Part shown: piece after piece, positions 54,860 to 63,700 of the stretch
Layout of the letters: the number at the start of each line of letters is the position of its first letter
How positions within the stretch are numbered: the stretch's first letter is position 1
Assembly (NCBI RefSeq): GCF_020524085.2
Contig: NZ_CP129016.1
Span: forward strand, 1,048,001 to 1,112,000
Length of the DNA stretch: 64,000 nucleotides
Direction: 5' to 3'
From: Halobacillus litoralis
GTDB taxonomy: Bacteria > Bacillota > Bacilli > Bacillales > Halobacillaceae
Notes under the pieces: model-generated
Told to the model about the DNA's origin: nothing
The model's input: the letters and a program-made list of their open reading frames with translations, nothing else
The model's database searches: none
Translations under genes and position numbers: made by a program

Positions 54860-55180
54860 CATCTACTGGGGAACACTCGCTTTTCGTAAATACTGATAAA
54901 ATCACTGAAGTCACTGATAAAAGTTTTGTATTGTGATTGAAAGTGACTTCCTAACCAACCCTCATTCCTGCCACGAAAATAAACCCCAGTGATAGTCTTC
55001 AAATCCCTACGATATCGTTTATTATCTACTTTTAGCGCTATAATGAATTGTGCCAGTAAGAGAGTATGTCGAAATCCTTCTAAATACATAAAAATGTAAG
55101 CGTTTTCTGTTTGTGGCAGGAAAGGGAGGAATAAAGAGAGAATTACATCCATTAGCGAAGAATGTTCAGGGAGGAAGATT
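54860..55180 (+). promoter_or_regulatory. Upstream region of the beta-oxidation operon with -10 and cre-like site
   Basis: No gene is seen. TATAATG at 55039-55045 is a good -10 with a weak -35. At 55095-55108, TGTAAGCGTTTTCT fits the cre consensus except for the last base and would act downstream of the promoter. A short repeated CACTGATAAAA occurs near 54900-54920. I see no full FadR-type site. Confidence 0.45.
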
Positions 55181-56329
55181 ATGAAGGCATCATACATAAC
55201 AGAAGAACATGAAATACTCCGTCAGTCTTTACAAAAGTTTTTAGAAAAAGAAGCTTATCCCTATTACGATGATTGGGAAAAGGCAGGGGAAGTTCCCCGG
55301 GATTTCTGGAGAAAGCTTGGAGAACAGGGATATCTATGTCCTTGGCTCGACGAGGAATATGGCGGTTTTGGAGCAGACTTCGGCTATTCCGTTGTCATCA
55401 ACGAAGAGATGGAGAAGGTAGGGACGGGATTGATTGGAGTTGGTTTACACAACGATATAGTCGTTCCTTATTTGGAAGCTTATGGAACAGAAGAACAGAA
55501 GAAAAAATGGCTGCCAAAATGTACAACAGGAGAATGTATTACCGCAATCGCGATGACAGAACCGGGGGCAGGATCGGACCTTGCTTCAATAAAGACGACA
55601 GCTATAGAAGGCGACAAGGGGTTTACGATGAATGGAGAAAAAACGTTCATTACGAATGGAATTCACGCGGATTTGGTAGTGGTGGTGTGTAAAACGGATC
55701 CCCATGCATCTCCAGCGTATAAGGGAATCAGTCTGATGGTCGTTGAGAGAGGCACTTCCGGTTTTTCCCGAGGGAGGAAGCTGGACAAGATCGGCCTGAA
55801 CAGCCAGGATACTTCAGAATTGATTTTTGAAGATGCAGCCGTCTCCAAGGATAACCTTCTGGGTAAAAAAGGCGAAGGTTTCTATTATTTAATGAACCAG
55901 CTGCAACAGGAGCGCTTGATCGTAGGTATTGGTGCCATTGCGGCATGTGAACGGATGCTTGAGTTGACGGTTGATTATGTGAAGGAGCGCAAAGCTTTTG
56001 GGAAGTCCATTGCCTCTTTTCAAAATACTCAGTTCAAACTAGCTGAACTACAAACGGAAGTTGAGATTGGAAGGACATTTCTGGATCGGACAATCGAGGC
56101 GCATATGAACAGAGAGGACGTTGTCAAAGAGGTGTCGATGTCCAAGTGGTGGACGACCGACCTGGTGAAAAAGGTAGCAATGGAATGTATGCACCTTCAC
56201 GGTGGATATGGATATATGGAAGAGTATGAAATTGCGAGAAGGTTCCGTGATGCACCGGTCACTGCGATTTATGCGGGATCCAATGAAATTATGAAAACAA
56301 TCATTGCCAAAAAGATGGGCTTAGTATAG
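55181..56329 (+). CDS. Acyl-CoA dehydrogenase
   Basis: FAD enzyme that introduces the trans-2 double bond in acyl-CoA, first step of beta-oxidation. The 382-residue protein has the signatures AMTEPGAGSDLASIKTTA and GYGYMEEYEIARRFRDAP. The catalytic Glu is in IYAGSNEIMK near the C-terminus. GGGAGGAAG precedes the ATG. It leads an operon with a thiolase and a short-chain dehydrogenase, with an acyl-CoA ligase after a possible terminator. No enoyl-CoA hydratase is in this cluster. Chain length is not evident; branched or short chains are possible. Confidence 0.93.
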   Translation: MKASYITEEHEILRQSLQKFLEKEAYPYYDDWEKAGEVPRDFWRKLGEQGYLCPWLDEEYGGFGADFGYSVVINEEMEKVGTGLIGVGLHNDIVVPYLEAYGTEEQKKKWLPKCTTGECITAIAMTEPGAGSDLASIKTTAIEGDKGFTMNGEKTFITNGIHADLVVVVCKTDPHASPAYKGISLMVVERGTSGFSRGRKLDKIGLNSQDTSELIFEDAAVSKDNLLGKKGEGFYYLMNQLQQERLIVGIGAIAACERMLELTVDYVKERKAFGKSIASFQNTQFKLAELQTEVEIGRTFLDRTIEAHMNREDVVKEVSMSKWWTTDLVKKVAMECMHLHGGYGYMEEYEIARRFRDAPVTAIYAGSNEIMKTIIAKKMGLV

Positions 56330-56341
56330 GAGGAAGAAGAA

Positions 56342-57484
56342 ATGAATGAAGTCGTCATAGTAGAAGCGGTAAGAACCCCTGTGGGTAAAAGGAATGGGGG
56401 ACTCAGTGAGATCAGGCCGGATATTCTTTTCGCAGATGTACTCAAGGAATTGGTTGAACGGGCTTCTCTTGACCCTATAGAGGTGGAAGATGTTATTGCC
56501 GGCTGTGTGAGTCAGGTGGGAGAACAGGCGGGGGATATTGCTAGGATTTCTGCCCTGACTGCTGGGTTTCCGATGGAAGTCCCTGGAGTAACGCTCGATC
56601 GGCAATGTGGATCGAGTCAACAGGCGATCCATTTCGCTTCACAGGCTATTGCGTGTGGGGACATGGATGTCATCATTGCAGGCGGTGTGGAAAGCATGTC
56701 ACGAGTGCCGATGTTCTCAAACATGCAAGGGGCATCTTTTAACGAACGGTTGACGTCAAAATACGAGATGATTAATCAAGGCCATTCAGCAGAAAGAATT
56801 GCAGACAAGTGGCAATTGAGTAAGGAAGAGCTGGATGCTTATGCAGCGGAAAGTCATCGAAGGGCGTTAATGGCCATTGATAAAGGCCGGTTTGAAAAAG
56901 AAATCATGCCTGTGACCACAGGTGATTCCAATGTGATAAAAACAGATGAAGGTCCAAGAGCGGGTACCTCTGTTGAAACCCTCGCCACTCTGAAAACCGT
57001 TTTTCAGGAAAACGGAAAAATCACCGCAGGAAATGCCAGTCAAATTAGTGATGGAGCTGCAGCAGTGCTTTTAATGTCACGGAAGAAAGCAGAAGAACTG
57101 GGGTTGAAGCCTCGCTTTCGTATTGTCTCGAGAGCTGTCGTCGGTTCCGACCCGACATTGATGCTGACAGGTCCGGTTCCTGCTACATATAAAGCTTTAC
57201 AAAAAGCCGGACTGAGTCTTGAAGATATTGATCTTTTTGAAGTGAATGAAGCCTTTGCCCCTGTTCCTATGTTTTGGATGAAAGAGACTGGTGTGCCACA
57301 TGAAAAGCTGAATGTGAATGGTGGAGCCATTGCGCTTGGTCACCCGTTAGGTGCTACCGGAGCGAAGCTGATGACCACCCTCGTTCATGAATTAGAAAGA
57401 ACAGCAGGTAAGTACGGGCTGCTTGCCATCTGTGAAGGACATGGAATGGCGAACGGTACGGTCATTGAAAGGCTGGAGGGATAG
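56342..57484 (+). CDS. Thiolase (acetyl-CoA C-acyltransferase)
   Basis: Thiolase of 380 residues that cleaves 3-ketoacyl-CoA. Catalytic residues are Cys in LDRQCGSSQQAIHFA (about residue 89), His in GGAIALGHPLGATGA and Cys in AICEGHGMANG. In this enzyme the last motif reads CEGHG rather than the common CxGxG, a variant found in several bacillar thiolases. AGGAGGAAGAAG precedes the ATG, 12 bp after the dehydrogenase stop. It is probably degradative, given its neighbours. Confidence 0.92.
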   Translation: MNEVVIVEAVRTPVGKRNGGLSEIRPDILFADVLKELVERASLDPIEVEDVIAGCVSQVGEQAGDIARISALTAGFPMEVPGVTLDRQCGSSQQAIHFASQAIACGDMDVIIAGGVESMSRVPMFSNMQGASFNERLTSKYEMINQGHSAERIADKWQLSKEELDAYAAESHRRALMAIDKGRFEKEIMPVTTGDSNVIKTDEGPRAGTSVETLATLKTVFQENGKITAGNASQISDGAAAVLLMSRKKAEELGLKPRFRIVSRAVVGSDPTLMLTGPVPATYKALQKAGLSLEDIDLFEVNEAFAPVPMFWMKETGVPHEKLNVNGGAIALGHPLGATGAKLMTTLVHELERTAGKYGLLAICEGHGMANGTVIERLEG

Positions 57485-57486
57485 CG

Positions 57487-58254
57487 ATGGATTCTAAAAA
57501 TGTGGTAGCCATTGTGACAGGCGGGGCATCAGGCCTCGGAGAAGCGACGGTAAGGAAGATTGCAAGAAATGGCGGGAAAGTGGTGATTGCAGACCAAAAC
57601 ACAGACAAAGGCGAGGCACTTGCAGAAGAATTAGGATCTTCTGTGCTCTTTGTCAAAGTGGATGTTACTTCCGCTGATGAAATTGAGCGCATGCTCCAAA
57701 TGGCTGCTGAAACCTTTGGTCAGGTAAACACCGTCATCAACTGTGCTGGCATCGTAACAGGTGAAAAAGTGGTTGGAAGAAATGGCCCGCACCGCCTGGA
57801 GTCTTTTTCTAAAATCATTGAAGTGAACCTGATTGGTACATTCAATGTCATCCGTCTGGCTACTGAAAAAATGCAGCAAAATGAGCCAAATGAATATGGG
57901 GAGCGGGGAGTCATCATTAACACAGCTTCGATTGCAGCCTATGAAGGGCAGATCGGTCAGGCGGCTTATAGTGCGTCTAAAGGTGGCGTCGCCGCGATGA
58001 CGATGCCGCTCTCAAGGGAACTCGCCCGTCACGGCATCCGTGTAATGGCAATTGCACCAGGGTTGTTCGAAACTCCAATGTTTGAACAGCTCCCTGAAGA
58101 AGCAAGGGATGCTCTGGGTAAAGCTACACCGTTCCCCTCTCGATTAGGAAAGCCTTATGAGTATGCGAAGTTAGCTTTAAGCATTTTAGATAATCCGATG
58201 CTTAATGGGGAGGTGATCCGTCTAGACGGAGCGATTCGATTACAACCCAAGTAA
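57487..58254 (+). CDS. Short-chain dehydrogenase/reductase, probable 3-hydroxyacyl-CoA dehydrogenase (type II-like)
   Basis: A 255-residue SDR with the cofactor loop VTGGASGLGEAT, NCAGIVTGE, and the catalytic Ser and Tyr-x-x-x-Lys in NTASIAAYEG and AAYSASKGG. GRNGPHRLESFSKIIEVNLIGTFNVIRLA closely follows the pattern of human HSD17B10-type enzymes, which oxidise 3-hydroxyacyl-CoA. It would thus supply the third step of beta-oxidation between the flanking acyl-CoA dehydrogenase and thiolase activities. Two bases separate it from the thiolase stop. Confidence 0.9.
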   Translation: MDSKNVVAIVTGGASGLGEATVRKIARNGGKVVIADQNTDKGEALAEELGSSVLFVKVDVTSADEIERMLQMAAETFGQVNTVINCAGIVTGEKVVGRNGPHRLESFSKIIEVNLIGTFNVIRLATEKMQQNEPNEYGERGVIINTASIAAYEGQIGQAAYSASKGGVAAMTMPLSRELARHGIRVMAIAPGLFETPMFEQLPEEARDALGKATPFPSRLGKPYEYAKLALSILDNPMLNGEVIRLDGAIRLQPK

Positions 58255-58279
58255 ATGTTGCCCAGGCAGGTATTGATCC

Positions 58280-58317
58280 CCGTACTTAGAAGGTAAGGAA
58301 AGTACGCTTTATTTTTC
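58280..58317 (+). terminator. Possible terminator after the SDR gene
   Basis: CGTACTT and AAGTACG pair around an 11-12-base loop, followed by CTTTATTTTT. Confidence 0.6.
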
Positions 58318-58430
58318 ACACAGAATAATCTGGCTGAAGCACTCCAATATTTGATCGTTCAGTAAGCTTGGCGGATCGAGCACGTTGGCAAATAGGATTT
58401 TATAAAAAAATCAAAAGGAGTCGATGAGGA

Positions 58431-59987
58431 ATGGGACCAACACTTAGGAGTATGTTTGAGCATACGGTGGCGAAGTACGCTGATAAAGAAGGATTGGTGG
58501 ATCTCCGGCTTGGTACACGCTGGACATACGGAGAATGGGACCAGGAAGTCAACCGCACTGCGAACGCGCTGAAGGCCTCAGGGGTGGAAAAAGGGGATAA
58601 AGTATCGACGGTCCTTTTTAACACAGCTGAATATGCGACGGTGCTGTTTGCCTGCATGAAGATTGGAGCGGTATTTAATCCGGTCAACTTCCGTCTCATG
58701 GAAAAAGAAATCGGGTTCATTTTAAAAGACGCTGATCCAAAGGTGGTTGTGTTTGAAAAAGCGACGGCTGCTCAAATCGCTCCAGTTGCAAAAGAGATGC
58801 CAAGTATTGAGTTCTGGTCCATTGACGAAGAAAATCTGCCTTATGCGATGAACTATTATGAACGAATCGATGGAGTGACGACCGAACGGCCAGTGTGTGA
58901 ACTGGACGAGAACGACCCTTATGCCATCATGTACACTTCCGGAACGACGGGGCTTCCGAAAGGGGTCATCCATACGCATAGAGATATGGTCGATCAAGCG
59001 CTCATCATGACCGCTTGTTTGAGGCTGACAGAAGAAGACCGTGGATTGACTGTCGCGCCGATTTTCCATTGTGCAGAGCTGCATTGTGCGTTCTTCCCGA
59101 GAGTGATGATTGGGGCGACAAACGTTCTGCTTCACCACTTCGATGCACCTGAAGTGATCAGAACGGTCAGGGAGGAGCAGGTTACGTCCTTCTTTGCAGC
59201 TCCAACGATGTGGAACATGATGCTGCAAGAAGAATTCACAAAAGAGGATTTCCAGACGTTGAGGCAAGGTCTCTATGGAGGAGCACCAATGGCCCCTGCT
59301 TTAACGATGAAGTTGCATGAATCCTTAGGTGTCCAACTTTTACAGGCCTATGGTATGACGGAGATGGGACCGGCCATTACCGCACTTACAGAAGAAGAAC
59401 AGGTCACGAAAGCAGGGTCGGCAGGAAGGGCGTTGCTGAACCATGAAGTGCGAGTGGTGAGAACGAATGAGCATGGTCCTGCCGAGCCCGAAGAGATTTG
59501 TAAACCTCGAGAACTCGGGGAAATTATTGTACGAGGGCCCAGCATGATGAAGGGATATTACAATAGGCCGGAAGCGACAGAAGAAGCCATGTACAAAGGG
59601 TGGTATCATACAGGTGACATTGGATCGTTCGATGAAGATGGATACCTCTGGGTCAGTGACCGTGTGAAAGACATGATCATATCCGGCGGTGAAAATATCT
59701 ACTCAAGAGAAGTCGAAGATGCTTTGTTCGATCATCCTGCAGTCATGGATGCAGCCGTTGTTGGTGAACCAGATGACTTGTGGGGAGAAAGGGTGGTCGC
59801 CTACATTGTCAAAAAGGACAGTAGCGTCACCGAACAAGAACTGGATGAGTTCTGTACTTCAGGAAACAGGCTTGCCCGCTACAAACGGCCGAGACGTTAT
59901 GAATTTGTAGATGAACTCCCTCGTAACGCGAGTGGGAAATTACAAAAGTTCAAACTGCGTGAGCGAAATAAAACATTATCAGAATAA
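58431..59987 (+). CDS. Fatty-acyl-CoA synthetase (AMP-forming ligase)
   Basis: Activates a carboxylic acid to its CoA ester through an acyl-adenylate. The 518-residue protein has the P-loop-like YTSGTTGLPKGVIHTH, the A5 motif QAYGMTEMGPA, A7 YHTGDIGSFDEDGYLWVSDR, A8 KDMIISGGENIYSREVE and the C-terminal catalytic Lys in RNASGKLQKFKLR. AAAAGGAGT precedes the ATG. It is 176 bp after the SDR gene, in the same direction, and belongs functionally with the beta-oxidation genes. The chain length is not evident. Confidence 0.93.
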   Translation: MGPTLRSMFEHTVAKYADKEGLVDLRLGTRWTYGEWDQEVNRTANALKASGVEKGDKVSTVLFNTAEYATVLFACMKIGAVFNPVNFRLMEKEIGFILKDADPKVVVFEKATAAQIAPVAKEMPSIEFWSIDEENLPYAMNYYERIDGVTTERPVCELDENDPYAIMYTSGTTGLPKGVIHTHRDMVDQALIMTACLRLTEEDRGLTVAPIFHCAELHCAFFPRVMIGATNVLLHHFDAPEVIRTVREEQVTSFFAAPTMWNMMLQEEFTKEDFQTLRQGLYGGAPMAPALTMKLHESLGVQLLQAYGMTEMGPAITALTEEEQVTKAGSAGRALLNHEVRVVRTNEHGPAEPEEICKPRELGEIIVRGPSMMKGYYNRPEATEEAMYKGWYHTGDIGSFDEDGYLWVSDRVKDMIISGGENIYSREVEDALFDHPAVMDAAVVGEPDDLWGERVVAYIVKKDSSVTEQELDEFCTSGNRLARYKRPRRYEFVDELPRNASGKLQKFKLRERNKTLSE

Positions 59988-59997
59988 AAATATTATG

Positions 59998-60030
59998 AAA
60001 GGCTGCTGGTGACGACCGGCAGCCTTTTCT
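59998..60030. terminator. Terminator between the acyl-CoA ligase and ligD
   Basis: AAAGGCTGCTGG and CCGGCAGCCTTTT with an interior mismatch; a T-run follows. Confidence 0.8.
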
Positions 60031-60091
60031 ATGCATTTAACTGGCTATTTATTAAAATATTTCTTCAATTTCCCGGGCAATATTCGACAAG

Positions 60092-61849
60092 TTATCGAAG
60101 CAATTGTCTCAATTTTTGAATGGGCTGCTCGTCTCTGGCCTCTTCATACATAGAAAAAGGGCACCCATATTCAGCTATTCGGTCAGGTACAGTATGAATG
60201 GTCAACGACTCCGGGCGCAAATCTTCCGTCACCTCTTCCCAATGAAGCGGCGTAGCGACGGTTGCCGCTTCTGTCGCTCTTGTTGAATACGGAGCAATAA
60301 TCGTTTTGCCTTCTGCATGTTGAACATAGTCAATATACAAACGATCTCCACGCTTTTTCTTCAACCGTTCTATTGTAAAGAGTTCAGGTTCTTCATTAAC
60401 GAGGAGTGTGGCTAACGTTTCTGTGATTTTCCTCGTCTCATCATAGCTTAAATCTCCCTCGCGGATAGGGATGTGGATCTGCATGCCTTTATTTCCGGAA
60501 GTTTTGACAAAGCTTTTGACTTCAAGTTCGTCTAGAAGATGCTTTAATAATTGGGCAGCCGTAATGGCCTTACTGAAATGACTTCGATCTTTCGGATCCA
60601 AATCCAGAACTATTTCATCGGGCTTTTGACCACCAGCCTTCTCAAAGGGGATATGGTATTCCAATGCACCCTGGTTGGCAAGCCAAAGAAGAGAGTGAAG
60701 TTGATCGCAAATGATAAACGGCTCCCCATCCTCCATCCACATTTTTAGGAAATCCGGGGCATGGTCGGGATAATGTTTTTGGTAAAAGGATTCTTCGTAA
60801 ATCCCATCAGGGTAACGGATCAATGTTAACTTCTTTTCCTCTAGGAACGGGATCATGTGAGGTGCTAATTGACGGATGTAAACGAGAAAGTCCTGTTTAG
60901 CAATACCCTTCCATAAAGGTTTATCCACATTGGTCGGCTCAAAATCATCAGGAAACAAGGAAAGATCCCACTGTTTCTTAGATTCTGTGCAATCTTCAGG
61001 AGTAAGATCAAACCGGAATTGGTGGAAAAGGGGTTCACGAAGTTCCCCTTTCTCTGCATTTAGACAATGAACATCTACACACGTGCCGGGGTCTAAATGC
61101 CATGTGTCTTTTTTCTTTCTTCCATGTTCTTTGAAAAAGGTACGGAGTGTCTCACTCTCTTCATCTGTCAATCCATGTTTGAACTTTCCAAGAGGGAGAG
61201 GGCTGTCGTCTTTATATAATCCTATATCGTAATATCCATTCTCAGAGTTGTACGTCTGTAAAAAGCCGGAGACTGTCCTCCATTGTTTCCATTTTAACCA
61301 CTGTCTTCCGCGGTCCCCAGGCTGATACTTGCTCTTTTTCATTTTTGCAATGATCCCCTCAGCTAAGTGCAGCTCAGCGATAGTTAGGATGTCCTCTATT
61401 TCCTCATATACATCAATACATTTAATTTGGGGGTGCCTTAGCTTTCCGGAAAGCTTTTTCAAGTTTTCTTTTCTTTTTACTAGAGGAGTAGCACCTTTTT
61501 CGATTATGTCAAAAGCTATGAAGGTAGCGGGCCTTCGTATAGAAGAAGCTTTTATTTTTTCTTTACTTCGCATTCTTCCTCTTGTTTGTAAAGCTTCAAA
61601 GTTTGCCTGATATGGAGTGTTCAATAGGACCAGTTCGCCATCAAGTGTAAAAGGAAGGAGGCTTTTAGGAATGTCCACCTGAACAATTTCAGGAAAACGT
61701 TCGCTCATATCTTTTCCATTCCGGCTCCAAAGCTTGATCCCTTCTACACCTGCTTCGAGAATAGCCCTGAAACCATCATACTTCACTTCATATACCCACT
61801 CATCCCCTTCCGGGAGTTCCGTGGTCCCTGTCAAAAGCATCGGCTTCAT
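60092..61849 (-). CDS. ligD: ATP-dependent DNA ligase D (ligase-polymerase), NHEJ
   Basis: Joins double-strand breaks with Ku. The 585-residue protein has the ligase domain first: adenylated Lys in YEVKYDGFRAIL, then FTLDGELVLL and EGIIAKMKKSKYQPGDRG. The OB-fold follows. From about residue 300 there is a primase-polymerase domain, with DLDP in EIVLDLDPKD and KTSGNKGMQIHIPI. There is no phosphoesterase domain. This domain order and size equal B. subtilis YkoU (LigD). The ku gene is divergent, about 760 bp away, beyond repeat copy 5. Confidence 0.94.
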   Translation of the reverse strand: MKPMLLTGTTELPEGDEWVYEVKYDGFRAILEAGVEGIKLWSRNGKDMSERFPEIVQVDIPKSLLPFTLDGELVLLNTPYQANFEALQTRGRMRSKEKIKASSIRRPATFIAFDIIEKGATPLVKRKENLKKLSGKLRHPQIKCIDVYEEIEDILTIAELHLAEGIIAKMKKSKYQPGDRGRQWLKWKQWRTVSGFLQTYNSENGYYDIGLYKDDSPLPLGKFKHGLTDEESETLRTFFKEHGRKKKDTWHLDPGTCVDVHCLNAEKGELREPLFHQFRFDLTPEDCTESKKQWDLSLFPDDFEPTNVDKPLWKGIAKQDFLVYIRQLAPHMIPFLEEKKLTLIRYPDGIYEESFYQKHYPDHAPDFLKMWMEDGEPFIICDQLHSLLWLANQGALEYHIPFEKAGGQKPDEIVLDLDPKDRSHFSKAITAAQLLKHLLDELEVKSFVKTSGNKGMQIHIPIREGDLSYDETRKITETLATLLVNEEPELFTIERLKKKRGDRLYIDYVQHAEGKTIIAPYSTRATEAATVATPLHWEEVTEDLRPESLTIHTVPDRIAEYGCPFSMYEEARDEQPIQKLRQLLR

Positions 61850-61875
61850 TTCCTCATCTCCTTTCTATCAGCTTT

Positions 61876-62524
61876 CTTCCACAAAAGCTCCTTTTTCTTG
61901 AAGACTCATTTTCGAGACGAATGTAAGGTTCTTGGGGCTACGGGAAAAGGTTCGTCTTGCTCCATCGTCCAGACACTCGCGTCATAAGCAGAACAGCAAA
62001 GGAATGAAAAACACATTCCGTTGCTGTTCTGTTTATGCCAGTCGTGTCTACCAGGACGATTCCGCATTTGAACACTTTCCATGGGGCGGGCGGTGAGCCT
62101 CCTCAGGCTACGCCTTCCGGGGTCTCACCTGTCCCACACGTCCCATAGGAGTCTCACCGTTTCCCTCCGCCCCTTTGCCATGGGAGATTCTCGAAACCAC
62201 TCTTAAAAGGTCAGATCGTATGATTGTGGGGAGTGGATGATCAGACCACCACCACAATACGTAAAAGTTTGATCCAGAGAGCTTTACACCTCTTACCGTT
62301 GGATAGTGGAAGACCATCCTACTTGGTACAGGGGTTCGTTTACCCCCTCTTAAGAATGGGGTGGTTGGGAAGCTACGAGACTCCCGCGGGAATGGCTTGC
62401 CGTCATCCCCGCAGGAAAGCGAGTAGCTTCCCAGCCATCCCTTACGCTCAACCTGGGTAACGAATCCCGGAAAACATCTTGAAACGGAGTCTTACACAAT
62501 CCTGCCATTTAGTTGAATAGGTTA
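61876..62524. repeat. Composite inverted-repeat element, copy 5 (reverse orientation, with a nested hairpin insert)
   Basis: The left end TTCCACAAAAGCTCC and right end ATCCTGCCATTTAGTTGAATAG show the same orientation as copy 3. Module B (about 62080-62180) and module A (about 62360-62455, shortened) are recognisable. Near the left end an extra segment of about 130 bp (61945-62075) contains a long hairpin: CAGAACAGCA..GGAATG pairs with CATTCC..TGCTGTTCTG, nested in ATCGTCC / GGACGAT. The element fills the ligD-ku intergenic gap. No coding content. Confidence 0.83.
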
Positions 62525-62609
62525 GGCTTTTTTTATGTAGTTTATCCATAGAGAAGAAACATATTTTTCGTGGATATCGTGAAACCTATAGGAAAAAGGA
62601 GTGATCGGG

Positions 62610-63446
62610 ATGCACACCATGTGGAAAGGGACCATCAGTTTCGGACTAGTGAATATTCCGGTGAAACTGCATGCAGCAACAGAGAATAAGGACATTAAAC
62701 TGCGTCAGCTTCATGAAGAATGTAAATCACCAGTCGAATATGAGAAACGCTGCCCGGTATGTGATCGGGATATTGAGAGTGAAGAGATTGTCAAAGCTTA
62801 TGAATATGCGAAGAACAAGTTTGTCGTTTTAGATAAAGAAGACTTGGAACAGTTGAAGAAAGAACAGGAAGATAAAGCAGTTGAAATCATCGATTTTGTA
62901 AAATTAGAAGAAATTGACCCGATATATTTTGAGCGGAGTTATTTTATTTCTCCAAGCGAAGGAGGATCGAAAGCATACAGTCTCCTTCGTCAGGCGCTTG
63001 GAGATACGGAGAAGATCGGGATTGCTAAAATCATCATCCGCTCCAAGGAACAACTGGCGATTGTCCGGGTGTATGAGAATACGCTTGTCATGGAAACCAT
63101 CCATTATCCTGATGAGGTCAGGTCCGTCCAGGATGTGCCGAATGTTCCTGAAGAAACAGAGTTAAGTAAGAAAGAATTGAGTACGGCTGTTACGTTGATC
63201 GATCAGTTGACGGCGGAATTCGATCCTGAAAAATATAAAGATGAATACCGAACGGCGCTGATGGAACTGATTGAAGCGAAGAAAAACAATGAGGAAGTCA
63301 CAACGGCTAAAGATAAGCCGAAGCCGGATAACGTAACGAATTTAATGGATGCTTTGGAAAAATCGTTAGAGAAAACAAAAGGGCCCAAGAAGAAGAAAAC
63401 AACGAAGAAAAAGACGACGACATCTGGCAAGAAAAAGACTTCCTGA
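62610..63446 (+). CDS. ku: Ku protein, NHEJ DNA end-binding
   Basis: Homodimeric ring protein that loads on DNA ends and recruits LigD. The 278-residue protein has the Ku core with MWKGTISFGLVNIPVKLHAATE, the CPVCDRDIESEEIVKAYEY region and GIAKIIIRSKEQLAIVRVYENTLVMETIHYPDE. It ends in a Lys/Thr-rich tail (KKKKTTKKKTTTSGKKK), a usual DNA- and ligase-contact extension. ATG 62610 is chosen because AAAAAGGAG lies eight bases ahead; a GTG at 62601 overlaps it. Counterpart of B. subtilis YkoV. Confidence 0.95.
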   Translation: MHTMWKGTISFGLVNIPVKLHAATENKDIKLRQLHEECKSPVEYEKRCPVCDRDIESEEIVKAYEYAKNKFVVLDKEDLEQLKKEQEDKAVEIIDFVKLEEIDPIYFERSYFISPSEGGSKAYSLLRQALGDTEKIGIAKIIIRSKEQLAIVRVYENTLVMETIHYPDEVRSVQDVPNVPEETELSKKELSTAVTLIDQLTAEFDPEKYKDEYRTALMELIEAKKNNEEVTTAKDKPKPDNVTNLMDALEKSLEKTKGPKKKKTTKKKTTTSGKKKTS

Positions 63447-63520
63447 CAGGGTTTCATCGTCTATAAAACCTCCATCTGTAGTATAATGTAGAGAGTATGA
63501 TTAAAGTTCGGAGGGATTTG

Positions 63521-63700
63521 ATGACCGTACGTTCCGAGGAAGAAGTGGAATTACTTATGCGTCCGGCCTTGGCTTCTCTTGCTGTCGAGGGAGACCGCTT
63601 GAGCAAGAAGCAGAAATTGCTTGTGAAACAGTGCCTGACAGGGGAGATCTCTCATGAGGAGTTCGTCACACGGGCGTTGGAACTGGCTCGTCATGCCTAA
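63521..63700 (+). CDS. VbhA-like antitoxin of a Fic module
   Basis: A 59-residue helical protein. The segment ALASLAVEGDRLS contains S-xxx-E-G (Ser19, Glu23, Gly24), which is the inhibitory motif (S/T)xxxE(G/N) that blocks the ATP pocket of Fic enzymes. The remaining residues fit the VbhA antitoxin domain (VKQCLTGEISHEEFVTRAL). ATG 63521 has CGGAGGG five bases ahead. TATAAT at 63482-63487 is a likely -10. The toxin gene overlaps its last eight bases, the usual arrangement for class I Fic modules. Confidence 0.8.
   Translation: MTVRSEEEVELLMRPALASLAVEGDRLSKKQKLLVKQCLTGEISHEEFVTRALELARHA

Noticed and set aside
54640..55197. 185-codon open frame on the minus strand across the HAD gene end and the beta-oxidation leader
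   Set aside because: Overlaps conserved HAD motif IV, the terminator and the promoter region; no ribosome site.
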